Positions 11,931-22,277 of a stretch of DNA of 64,000 bases are shown piece after piece; within the stretch, counting starts at the first letter, position 1; every line of letters starts with the position of its first letter. The position numbers and the translations under genes were made by a program. The stretch comes from Galeopsis tetrahit (Eukaryota; Streptophyta; Magnoliopsida; Lamiales; Lamiaceae). Location of the stretch: NCBI GenBank assembly GCA_963675135.1, contig OY776124.1, positions 8,818,677 to 8,882,676 of the forward strand, given 5' to 3'. The notes under the pieces are model-generated. The model saw only the letters and a program-made list of their open reading frames with translations, had not been told where the DNA came from and ran no database searches.

Positions 11931-12115
11931 TATTGGACCTATATTAGTAAATATGCATTTATCTCTATTTATTGTATAGGCCCACCTTAGTTTCCTATGG
12001 GCTTTCTTATGAAGCCCATTAGGGTTAGCTTTAGATCTAATTATCTCTTGTATAAATACTCAATGTAAATCTCTTTTATAACTAATCAAGAAAATATATT
12101 TTCCATACTTCTATA
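11931..12115 (+). repeat. 3' LTR of the Ale-like copia element
   Basis: 185 bp, same ends as the 5' LTR, four substitutions. It is followed by the GCCTC target duplication at 12116-12120. Confidence 0.93.
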
Positions 12116-12295
12116 GCCTCTACTATAAAGCTTCCCTCCACCCCTCAAACGTGCGCTAGCGCGGTGGCGGATTTTCATGGCCGCCACCCACCGCTATAAG
12201 AAGACGAGGCCATGGTCGATCGGTTCGCCGAGGAGATCTAAAACATGGTGGCCGACGAAGCCATGGCCGTCGATGTATGAAGACCAAGCGTCGCT

Positions 12296-12462
12296 GCCTT
12301 CAGCATGGCAGGCGCGGCACAGATCGGCACCTCCGCGCGAGCACCACTTATAGTTGATTTCAGGCCACCACTCATCTACCTTCGGCATGGCCGACGCGGC
12401 ACAAATCGGCGCCTCCGAGCACCACTTACGGTTTTTTTCAAGCCACCACTCAGCCCCTTTCA
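12296..12462. repeat. Imperfect tandem duplication of a GC-rich unit, about 83 bp x 2
   Basis: Unit 1 (12296-12380) and unit 2 (12381-12462) share CTTC-GCATGGC, GCGGCACA-ATCGGC, CCTCCG and GAGCACCACTTA, then a CAGGCCACCACTCA-like block. The surrounding stretch 12121-12540 is GC-rich against AT-rich neighbours. With 7300-7406 it forms the pre-insertion target of the copia element. No convincing reading frame or known domain; possibly a decayed exon or TE fragment. Confidence 0.6.
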
Positions 12463-12575
12463 GGCTTCACGGGCTGCATAAAATGAATGCTCAACAAGAA
12501 AATGGATGCCACAGTGAAGCTGAGAGAAGACGATGAAAGAGAATCAATAATCTGCATTTTTTCCCCTATTTTTTA

Positions 12576-12863
12576 CTCCCTCCGTCCAATTTTATTATGC
12601 CCACTCCTCCGAGCACGAGTTTTAATGAATATTGATCAGTTTATATATAAAGTAGATAAGTTGAGGGGTTTGATGAGATGTTGTGGGGTCCATTTATTGA
12701 TAAAGTGGTTGTTTATAAATAAACTAAGTGGCAAAGTGGATAAATAAGTGATGATATAAGGGTGTAGATAAAGTAGTATGAATAGTATTATTTCAAAAAA
12801 GGGTATGAGAAAATTGGACAACCAAAAAAGGAAAGTGAGAATAATGAAATTGAACGGAGGGAG
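12576..12863. mobile_element. Stowaway MITE, 288 bp
   Basis: Left end CTCCCTCCGTCCAATTTTAT; the right end is its near-perfect reverse complement ending in ACGGAGGGAG. TA target duplications at 12574-12575 and 12864-12865. The CTCCCTCCGT terminus and TA target define Stowaway (Tc1/mariner-derived). Non-coding. Confidence 0.92.
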
Positions 12864-13169
12864 TACTTCACTAACGTAAGACCCGTGTACAACGCGGGAT
12901 TGAAATACATTTATAATATATTTTAATTTATTAATTAAATATATAATATTAAAAATATGTATAAATTAATTTCTTATTCTATTAAAAAATTTATAGCAAT
13001 ATAGATTATATCATATATATATAAATTAATATACGAAATTATAAATAGTACTGTACAATATTATTATTGGGTATAATTTTTTTAATGAATCAACAAAATT
13101 TATGTTTATAAAATATGGTTACAAAATTAATGGCTAAACTTACACTTATGTGCACCTTTAGTTGATTAA

Positions 13170-13481
13170 AATAAGAGGTTAAAGTTTTTTTTAGTCATTT
13201 AAGTTGCACTAATTTTGAATTTGGTCCTGATAAATTTTGGTCCAAAAAGTTGACCCAAATTTTAAATTCAGTTCAATTACTACCATTGCAGGTAAATGAA
13301 CCAGTCAAATCTTTTAGCTCGTGTGTAACCAGTTCATGATTTACATGCAATGGTAGTAATTGAACTGAATTCAAAATTTGAGCCAACTTATGGGATTAAA
13401 ATCAAAATGTGTATTTTATCAGGACCAAATTCAAAATTAATCCAGTTTAAAGGACTGTAAAAACTTTAATGCCTTGAAATA
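13170..13481. repeat. Foldback element with about 120-bp inverted arms
   Basis: The left arm (about 13170-13291) and right arm (about 13341-13481) are near reverse complements, sharing TTTTGAATTTGGTCCTGATA and TTCAATTACTACCATTGCA, around a loop of about 50 bp. No coding capacity. Probably a MITE with long arms. A transcript would fold into a long hairpin. The ends and target duplication are not certain. Confidence 0.8.
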
Positions 13482-13641
13482 AATTGTATATTTCCAAGGT
13501 GCTTATTTTTTTTTTTTTTGAAACGGTAAAGTAAGTATTATATCACTAAGAGTACATGGGGTACTCAAACCCATAGATATACAAGTATGTTTTAATTTAC
13601 ATCGATAGCAAGATATCCTTGTTTCCGAAGCAGGCTTGAGC

Positions 13642-16600
13642 CTAAACGTTTAGACATTTAAGTGGATCACAAAACCATGCAGATATCGATGCATTTGCTT
13701 GCAAAATGCTTTGACCTCCTAGCCAAGACCACAAATTTATTTTAATTTTCTCCATCGTCTTCTTTGGGTCCGTATTTTCACCTCTGAATTTTTTTGCGTT
13801 CCTGACATTCCATATTTCCCAAATTACTCCAGTCCATAAGGTCGACATCAATTTCTTTTTCACCTTTCCGAAACCGAGCGCCGCCGTGTGCTGTAGTGAG
13901 TGGGTTCCGATGTTAATGTGCGGAACCATGCAAATGTTTAGCCAAGCATAACATTCTTCCCATATTTTCCTAACATAGATGCATTCAAATAGCAAATGTC
14001 TATTTGATTCTTCTGTCTGTTCACACAACGGGCATATCATTCCATCATCCGAAATCTGCACACCCCTCCTTCTCAGATTATCTGAGGTTGCTAGCCGCTC
14101 TTTCATCGCCTCCCACACAATGGTTTGAGTTTTTCGGGGGGCAAAAATTTTCCACAGGTGCGTATATTCTGGGCTATCCTCCTCCGTCACCTCTTCTCCA
14201 TCCATCTCCTCGATCATCTTCGAATATGCCGTACATGTAGAGTACCTGCCATTTGGGGCCAGCAGCCAGCTCCAGCAATCCTCACAATTCTGTGATAGCT
14301 TGTACCTGTGCAAACAAGAACAAAGTTCAATTAATTTTTCTGCTTCAATTTCATTTAAATTCCTCTCCCATTCCCACTCCCACTTCCATCCTTCATTGCC
14401 CCAAACTCCCATGTTTATAATCTTATTATTTTTCTGCAAGCTAATATTGTATAACTCAGGGAACTTCCTGCAAAGACTGTCCTCGCCCTCCCCCCATTGA
14501 TCTTTCCAAAACAAGGTTTGTTCTCCATTTCCTACTATTTTTATAATTTTATTTCGTGCGTCTCTCCCTCCAATTGTCTCATATATGCTTCTCAATTCTT
14601 TCCACCAACTGGATTCACTAGGTTTACGTCCCCTTCTTCTTTGGTTATCTTCATTCTCATTTCTTAAATTTCCGTATCTAGATATCAGTACCCGCGCCCA
14701 GAGGATGTTTCCCTTCGTGTGCAGCCTCCACACCCATTTACCCATGAGGGCGATGTTGAACAAGTTGAGATCTCTGAGACCTAGGCCGCCTTTTCTTTTT
14801 TCTTTACACACCTCCTTCCAGCTTACCCACGGGATTTTCTTGGTTTCTCCCGTTCCTCCACCCCACAAGAAATTTCTTTGTAGCTTCCTAACTTCACTTA
14901 AAACCGACTTTGGCAGCTTAAAGAAGGAGAGGTAGTATGTTGGGACTGCTGAAAGTACAGCTTGTATCAAAGTTGCTCTCCCTCCCATCGAAATATTTTT
15001 GTCCTTCCACTTTGCTAATTTCCCTTGAATTTTTTTGACCATCCCAGCCTAAGTCGATGTCTTGTGGTGATTTAATCCTACATTTAGTCCTAGAAATTCC
15101 AGCGGGATACTGCCTGTCTTGCATCCCAGGTGCTTCGCCAGTTGTATCCCTATCAGATTTCATTTGTCGAAGTTCACACCCAGTCCCGATAATAGTTCAA
15201 ACACCTGCAGGATGTGTTTGATAGACCTAATATCTTCCCTGCTGCCATTACACAGAAACAACGTGTCGTATGCGTACTGGGGTAGAGCCACCTGTATTTT
15301 GTTTTTTCCCATACTGATCGGTTCCAGGACCTTGCTGTCCACTGCGCTGTTCACTAGAATTTTTAATCCTTATGCCGCAATTAGGAATAGAAATGGCGAA
15401 AGCGGGTCGCCCTGTCTTAGACCTTTACCCAGTTTTAACTCCCCAGACGAACTTCCATTTACAAAAACGGCTGCGCTTGCCGATGTGACGCAGACTGACA
15501 TCCATTTTCTCCATAATGGGGAGAAATTCATTCCCTCCATCATGTGGTCTAAGAATCTCCAATCCACTGAGTCGTATGCTTTTGCAAAGTCCACCTTAAA
15601 GAGAACTCTTTTCTTCTTTTTCTTTTTCGCTTCATCGATGGCCTCGTGGGCAACGAGTATCCCGTCCATAATCTGCCTACCCCCAATGAATGCGGATTGG
15701 CAGTCAGAGATAACCAATTCCAAGACTTTTGATCACCTCCTTGCCAAAAGTTTTGCGATGATCTTGTATAGGCTGCCTATTAGGGATATATGCCGGAATT
15801 CTTCTAGTTTTTGTGCTTCCAATTTATTCGGAATAAGTACTATGAAGGAGGGGTTGAATCCTCTCACAAGTTTCCCATGCCTATGGAACTCTGCACACAT
15901 ATTTAGTTCCTCGTTTTTCATCATCTCCCAATTATTTTTGAAGAACCCTAGTGTGAAGCCGTCCGGGCCCGGGCTTTTAGATACCTCGCAATCCCATAAT
16001 GCCGCTTTTACTTCTTCTTCGGAGAAAGTCGCGGTGAGAAACATATTATCACATACATCCAGTCTTCGTCCGAACAGATTCTGGGACAACACTGGTCTTT
16101 CAAAATTATCGCTTTTAAAATGTGAACTGAAGTGGCGGAATACTTCCTGTTTCACTTCCTGGACAGAATCTGACCATCTCCCATTTATGTATAAACCATT
16201 GATTTCATTCCCTTTTTTTCTCCCATTAATCACTCTGTGGAACATACTGGTGTTTAAATCCCCTTCTCTCAACCATTTGATTTTTGCCATTTGGAACAAC
16301 TGGTCTTCTTTAATTCTCAGATCATTTTGAATTCCTGCAAGTACTTCTCTCCTCTTCATTTCGTCCACTTCCTCTAGCCCAAAGATATCATCTAATGTAT
16401 CTAACCTCACTATCTCCTTCCTGCTCTCCTCTAGTAGTGTTTCGAGGTTGCCGAATACATTTTTTTTCCATTCTCTTAGGTCTCCTTTTAGTAGTTTCAG
16501 TTTTTCCTTCAGGACGTATCTGCTCCAGCCTTCGATTTCGTATGCTTTCCATTTGCTCTCCACGAATTCTTTAAAATTCGGGCGTTGTAGCCATGAGTTG

Positions 16601-17340
16601 AAGAACCTAAAAGGTTTTGGTCCCCAATCTTTTCGTTGTGATGATATGTAAATTGGGCAGTGATCTGAGACGGATCGTCCCAGGCCATTCAGCTGTGCGT
16701 CTGGCCACTTGTCCAGCCACACATTGTTGACCAGAATTCGATCAAGTCGACTCTTGCAAGAGCCGTCGGGTCTATACCAGGTGTATTTTCTCCCTAGGAG
16801 TGGAATGTCCATCAGATTTGCCTGAGTGATAAATTCGTCGAAGGCTTCCATGTCTCTCCTGTCTTCTCGTTCTCCTCTGCCGACACGTTCCTCTGCGGTT
16901 CTTATTGCGTTGAAGTCTCCGGCTATACACATGTATGACTCTTGATTTTGTTCTGTTATGCATTTTAGGATATCCCAGGTGATTCTTTTTTCACTCCCAT
17001 TGCACGGTGCATATACATTTATTAATACACAGCTCCTCCCATCTTCTTTCCATATCCCATTTACAACTAAAAAGCCTCTTCTATTCCACGAGCTTGTTGG
17101 TGTGAACGCATCTTCATCCCAAATAGTCAGTAGCCCCTCCGATCTGCCTTCTGCTGCCCGCCAATCCCACCCGAATTTTGTGGCACCCCAAACCGATTTG
17201 CATATGTAGTTATCCATCTTTTCTACCTTAGTTTCCTGTAAAAAGCATACCTCAATATTGTTGTTTTTTACCATCTCGTTTACCTCTTTCCTTTTCTCCC
17301 TGCCTCCCATACCCCTTACGTTAAAGCTGAGTATCCTCAT
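13642..17340 (-). pseudogene. LINE-B ORF2: endonuclease, reverse transcriptase, zf-RVT; four nonsense codons
   Basis: The frame is continuous from ATG 17340 to TAA/TAG at 13642 (1,232 codons) with no indels. It is broken by TGA 15735-15733, TAA 15372-15370, TGA 15162-15160 and TAG 15051-15049. Endonuclease spans about residues 1-230 (MRILSFNVRG, FLQETK, AGDFNAI, SDHCPIY). RT follows, with SPGPDGF and RQGDPLSPFLF. Where the YADD box should be the sequence reads YAYD (about 15275), replacing the first catalytic Asp. The C-terminal part (15042-13642) has the zf-RVT domain with CPLCEQTEES-HLLFEC. The element therefore lost activity both by stops and by an active-site change. Confidence 0.92.
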
Positions 17341-19386
17341 TGATCTACTCTTATGTTCCCGCCTTTTAACTTTTCTGCTACTTTTAATGCTTTCTTTCTC
17401 GCTCTTCTTTCAATTTTTTCTAGCCTGCTAGTTGTGACGTCTTCTGTTTCCTTCCCGATAACTCCCAATTTTTTTCCTAGATTCCACGCTTCCTCTGCTT
17501 CCTTTTGGATGTCTTTCTCTTCTTCCTCGTGTTTCCGCCTCTCGGTTTCTGTACTCTCCGTCTCCACTCCTGCTTTTTTCTTATCATTATGTCTGGGTTT
17601 GTTACCCTTCTGGCTATTTGTTGTCAGGATCGCGGGGTTGATCGTGTGTTGATTTTCTTCCACAAGTTCCTCTGCAATAGATTCATCCGTGCGGGAACGG
17701 TTAATTTGGTTTTTCCCAATAAACTCCGCTTCGTCCAACCTAACTTCGAAATTCTGGCCATCTTCTTGAAAAAGGGTGTTAAGGTCCAATTGTACTGGGC
17801 CCAGATGGCTTTCTTTTTCCGCTACTGCTTCCGGGAAACTCATAAGTGCTTCTGCTACTGGACTTTTTCTGAGTGTCTCTCCTGGCCCAAAAGTATGCTT
17901 GTTGTACTTCAGCCCAAGATATAATTCGTTTTCAGAATTTTCCTTTGCCTTATCGTTTCTTGGGATACATTCCCGACCGTTAGGATTTTTGGGGGACCCC
18001 CTCGCGTCATTATTTTCACCCACCTTACTAGTTCCCGAGGATTGGGGCGGCGCAATAATTGCTCCTGTCTCCTTGTCGCTGACGTCATCATCCTCCCGTG
18101 TCTCCTTGACTTCTGGTCCGATCGGATCCTCCCGCTCCGGCGACGGAATATTTGACAACCCCCAGTCGTCTTCTTCGTCCTCTACTAATCCTTTAGATTC
18201 CTCTTCCCACGTATCAATATTGAAATCTTCATCCTCTTCTTTTATTCGGATACTGTGAATCCAACCGTCTATAAGTACCCTGATTGGTTCTTTTGCTATT
18301 TCAGGTAGAGATGTCCGAATTAGCAATCTAGCGAACTGAAGGTTGGATCTATTAATCGTATCCTCATCGATTTTGATAATGCAACCAAAGCGTGCACATA
18401 TCATCTTATAGAATCTCATGTTCCAGGCCTGCAAAGGGATATTGAACCAATTTGTCCATACCACTCTGCCGGATGATACTATTCCTGGGCCCCATTTTTC
18501 CACCCCTTCTAGCCATCGGATAGCCCAGCTTGATAGTTCGACCTCTTCAATTGCTAGTGTCTGTCCGTCCCCAGGACTTATCAGTATCATCTCGCCGCCA
18601 AGGGCGCATACCTTCCATTTTGCATTGCACTCACTTATTATGTCTTCTCCATGTTCTGGCCATGAGAACTTGTCCCTTATTTTTCCCATAAGGCATCCTC
18701 CCAACCATCTTCTGTCCTCCTCCGTAGATATGTAGTTCACCCCTTTAAACTTTCCTATCTCTGGGTTGTCCTGATGTATTGTTGTTGAGATGTGTATTGG
18801 GCCATCTGGAGCTCTGTTATTCCAGGTTGATTTCCCTTTGACTCCGTCCCGTCTTTGATGTTGAGATGGTTTCTTTATACGAAATATTTTCCTTTCTCGT
18901 TCCGTCCTTATCCTTGTCGATCTTATATGGTTTTGCCCTCGATACTCCTTTCTCTTCCGTAGTCCTCTCGAATCTCGAGATGTTTGCTCTTAGTTTGTAG
19001 GACCCTATCCAGATGTTGTTCAGGTCCTCTTCCACCTTTCCCACTTCCACTGCGCCGTCGAATCTGACGAAGCCGAACCGCGATCCCCTTTTGTCCTTCT
19101 TTCCTGCGATGAAGCAATCTTTCACCCTCTCAATCTTGTCCATCCGTTCCACCAGGTCTTGTTTATTGCATCTGTCCGGGAAGTTACAGAAGAAGAACGT
19201 GATGTCTGATCTGCCGAAGAAGCCCCTTCCTTCCATAGCTTTTCTCCAAGTATTCTCCGTGTTGGATGATCTGTACCTGTTTGGCTGTGGGTGATCTTGT
19301 CTCGCCGGAATCCGCTCGTGAGGAGACAGATAGGCCCTGCTTCTGTTTGGTTTCCTGGCCACTCTCACACATTCTCCCTCACTCAT
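17337..19386 (-). pseudogene. LINE-B ORF1: RRM plus DUF4283-like RNA-binding protein, one frameshift
   Basis: The first frame (19386-18817) holds an RNA-recognition motif at about residues 55-130, with RNP-like strands ITFFFCNFP and GSRFGFVRF. The second frame (open from about 18860 through 18740 to the stop at 17337) carries a DUF4283-like segment (RWLGGCLMGKIRDKF, then AWNMRFYKM) and an acidic, Lys-rich tail. The two frames overlap around 18820-18860, so one small indel there splits what was a single protein of about 680 residues. The stop codon overlaps the ORF2 start in ATGA at 17340-17337, which suggests coupled termination and re-initiation. No CCHC knuckle is visible; the RRM probably takes over RNA binding. 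Confidence 0.85.
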
Positions 19387-19409
19387 TCTCTCTCTCCAAG
19401 GTGCTTATT

Positions 19410-20827
19410 ATGCGTTTGTTTTGAACAATTGCCGTGTGCTATCCTTGCTACCTTGAACACATGTTGATGCACTATTAATGCTGGTAAATTATTGTTCTCT
19501 TGTGTAGTGTTAAAATCTGCATAAAAAATATTTTGAATTTATAAATTTAATTTAATTCGTAATAGAAATATTCTTTTCATTTAGTTGTCAAGTTATTAAA
19601 TAATAATATAAATTTTAAAAATGAAAATTGAAGTATTGACCTGATCAATTATAGTGCTTATGCACTTCTCTAATTTTCTAGCACTTATTTCTTTCAATTG
19701 GGATCCATTATATTTATAAATAAACATCTCAAATCTTATAATAAAATATTTTGTTGGTAAAGATAAATATAAAAATCAATTGTGGACAACCCTTCACATT
19801 TTTCTGAAAGTACGGATATTCGATCATTCATGCATGCTTAGCTTAAATAAAAATATTTACTGAAAAATTCATAAAAAAAATAATTTAAACTCATTTATAT
19901 AATTATATTATAAATATTACAATATTAATAACGGGTATAAAATAAATTAAGTGAATCATTAAAATTGATGTTTATAAAATATGGTTACATAATGAATGTG
20001 TTAAACTTACCATAAAGTGATGGATGATAAAAAATAAGTGAAATTCAAAAGAATATATAGATTTTTATATATAAATTTAAATTTATTATATAGTACATTG
20101 ACTGATAGTATTAATAACTTGGAACCATGTTTGTAATATATATATACACCATACTATCATATTAAAATGTATTTTAAATAAATGTAAGATTCATAATGAT
20201 ATAATTTCTCCCACCATAATGAAACAATTTATTGTCATTTTTAATATTTCTACTTCTCACCCTCTCAAAGGGACGAATTTTGTTTTCAATAAATTAATAA
20301 TTCAAACAAATTCAAAAAAATAAAAATAAATGTGTGACACTTATATTAAACAATTTATTGTCATTTCTAATTCTCACTATTTCAAATGGTGGAAAAAAGT
20401 TTCTAATAAATATAAATAACCCTAATAAAGTGTGTTTTTGTGTGTACATAAATTTTAAAAGGTCATCAATTTAAAATTTAAATTTGAAAATGTGTAATTT
20501 TACATAAATATGTATTAAGGTATAATTTTAATAAAATATCTAAAATTAACAACATACATTTATTTTTATTTTTTATTTTTTTATATTTGGCAAAGATTTT
20601 TTTATTTCAAGAGTTAAGGAAAGGGTTTGAGAAATTATGGTATTAATTTCACAAGATATTGATTTCAATACGTTACTTTTAACGCCACTTTCATTCATTT
20701 CAATAACATGTATTTGAATTTTAGAAATAATGATACTCCAAAATTTAGGAAGAGTTGTTTTTTTTCCTTCCCCATAATTTCAGCCGTTTTTTAATCAGTC
20801 AACGAAAATTTATAAATTTTAAGGAAT
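19410..20827. other. AT-rich intergenic DNA, no gene seen
   Basis: No open frame of note. Segment 19925-20012 resembles 13063-13145 (shared GGTATAA, then TATGTTTATAAAATATGGTTACA, split here only for length) and may be the remnant of one dispersed repeat. Two related about 60-bp blocks containing ACAATTTATTGTCATTT occur at about 20222 and 20348. Confidence 0.5.
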
Positions 20828-21102
20828 AGTTACCAAAATTAATTTGGGCAATTTTTACTGCAGTCATATTTTACAAATTGACTACATAGTCACTTTATCA
20901 AATTGCGTCACGTGGCGTCGTAAACGTCGTAACGACCTGCTATCTGTTATACAAGTTTAAGTTATTTATATTATTTTTTAAATTGTATTTTGTTATTTAC
21001 TATATTACCCTTCTTTTATTTAAATTATTTTTAATATATATATATATATTAAGTAAAATTACTGTTCTACCCACTTTTTTTTTAATTTTATTTATATTTT
21101 AC

Positions 21103-21420
21103 CTCCACCCACTAATTTAATGAGTGCACCCACTAATCATATTTTTACTACAATTATCTGCACCCGCTAATTTAACGAATTCCCCCCTAATCATGTTTTT
21201 ACTAAAGTTATCTGCACCCGCTCATTTAAAGAGTTCACCCCCAAATCATTTCTTTTTTACAACAGTTATCTACACCCGCTCATTCTATGAGTTCACCCCC
21301 AAATTATTTTTTACCACAATTATCTACACTCGCTCATTTTATGAGTTCACCCCCAAATTATTGTTTTACCACGGTTATCTGCACTCGCACATTTTATGAG
21401 TGCACCCCAAAATATTTTTA
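21103..21420. repeat. Left subterminal tandem array of FB-A
   Basis: About five and a half copies of a unit of about 58 bp (CACCCGCTAATTTAACGA-type core, then TTCACCCC, an AAATCAT or AAATTAT block, TTTTTACNAC and ATTATCT). Units differ by point changes. Confidence 0.82.
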
Positions 21421-21451
21421 AAAAATTATCACATTTAAAAGACTATATTAT

Positions 21452-22218
21452 TGATGTAGATAAATATGTCGCTCCCTAAGGAGTCGACACGTGGAGACGG
21501 GATGGATTGTGGTAATTGTGATTAAGCCAATACGTCAGAGGAACAGGATTAATACGCCCCTGGGCTTAAGCAGGGGAATCAGAGAAATCAGAGTAATTGG
21601 GCCTTTGGCCCATATTTGGAGAAATTAATAGGCCTTGGGTTGGGAAAGATTTAGCCCAAGGATGGAACTATAGTCCATATTTCTTAGCCAAGTCAAAGGA
21701 ATCGTTCAAATCCACTAAAATGGGAGCCGATAAGCTGAAGAACCGAGTCTTCAGGGAGATAAGCCGAGTCCTTAGGGATTTGAGGCCGGATTCCTAGGGA
21801 TATGCCGAGAATTCAGGGAGGACAAGTCTTTCCCTCTCCGCAGAGAGGGGCCAGGTATATAAAGAAGGTTATTTTCATGTTCTTAGACACATTCGATTAC
21901 AATACATACATTTTTATCTATTATACACACTGTCATACGAAATATATACTGATTGGAGAAGAAACTCCACGAGATTCACCGGAATTTCCCTAGATATACA
22001 GGGGAATTCCTCTTTGATTTCGCCTACGATCGAATCTGACTTGAGCGTCGGAGCTTCTACGCCGGAGGCCCCCTCCGGTGTATTTTTGCAGGTCAATTTT
22101 GGACTTAAGAGAAGATTTACGCGAGGATTGTTAAAGGCGAACGAGTGATTAAGATCGTGATTAATAGTGCTCGTAAGAGAACGGCCTATATCTGTAAGCG
22201 TTCTTTTTCGACGCATCA
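21452..22218 (+). repeat. 5' LTR of the Tat/Retand-like gypsy element
   Basis: 767 bp, TG...CA. Contains TATATAAAG at about 21857, a candidate TATA box. It carries 23 bp at about 22057-22079, including CCGGAGG and CCTCCGG arms, that are absent from the 3' LTR. Confidence 0.93.
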
Positions 22219-22220
22219 AC

Positions 22221-22238
22221 TGGCGCCGTCTGTGGGAA
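22221..22238 (+). other. Primer binding site of the gypsy element
   Basis: TGGCGCCGTCTGTGGGAA starts two bases after the 5' LTR. This form of PBS is common in plant Tat/Athila-type gypsy elements. Which tRNA it pairs with was not checked. Confidence 0.8.
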
Positions 22239-22277
22239 ACATTTCAAGCTAAGGCGTGAGAAAAGTTCCGTACTCAA

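Larger units (their letters stand above)
7412..12115 (+). mobile_element. Ty1/copia LTR retrotransposon, Ale/RE1-like, complete but defective
   Basis: Complete element: two 185-bp LTRs, primer binding site, one long gag-pol frame, polypurine tract, and a perfect 5-bp target duplication GCCTC (7407-7411 and 12116-12120). I count four substitutions between the LTRs (about 98 percent identity), so insertion is fairly recent. Domain order gag, protease, integrase, RT, RNase H defines copia. The gag start, the zinc knuckle form and the very short LTRs fit the Ale/Retrofit (RE1-like) lineage. A single in-frame TGA at 10526-10528 blocks full-length Pol. Confidence 0.93.
13508..19394 (-). mobile_element. 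L1-type LINE retrotransposon with RRM-containing ORF1, near full length (LINE-B)
   Basis: Bounded by a perfect 15-bp target-site duplication TCCAAGGTGCTTATT at 13493-13507 and 19395-19409. A poly(A) tail (T-run, 13508-13519) marks its 3' end on the minus strand. ORF1 starts only nine bases from the 5' end, so the 5' UTR is nearly absent or lost. ORF1 has an RNA-recognition motif followed by a DUF4283-like region, the organisation described for the BNR branch of plant L1 elements. ORF2 has endonuclease, RT and zf-RVT domains. ORF1 has one frameshift; ORF2 has four nonsense codons and a mutated RT active site, so it is dead. Confidence 0.93.
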
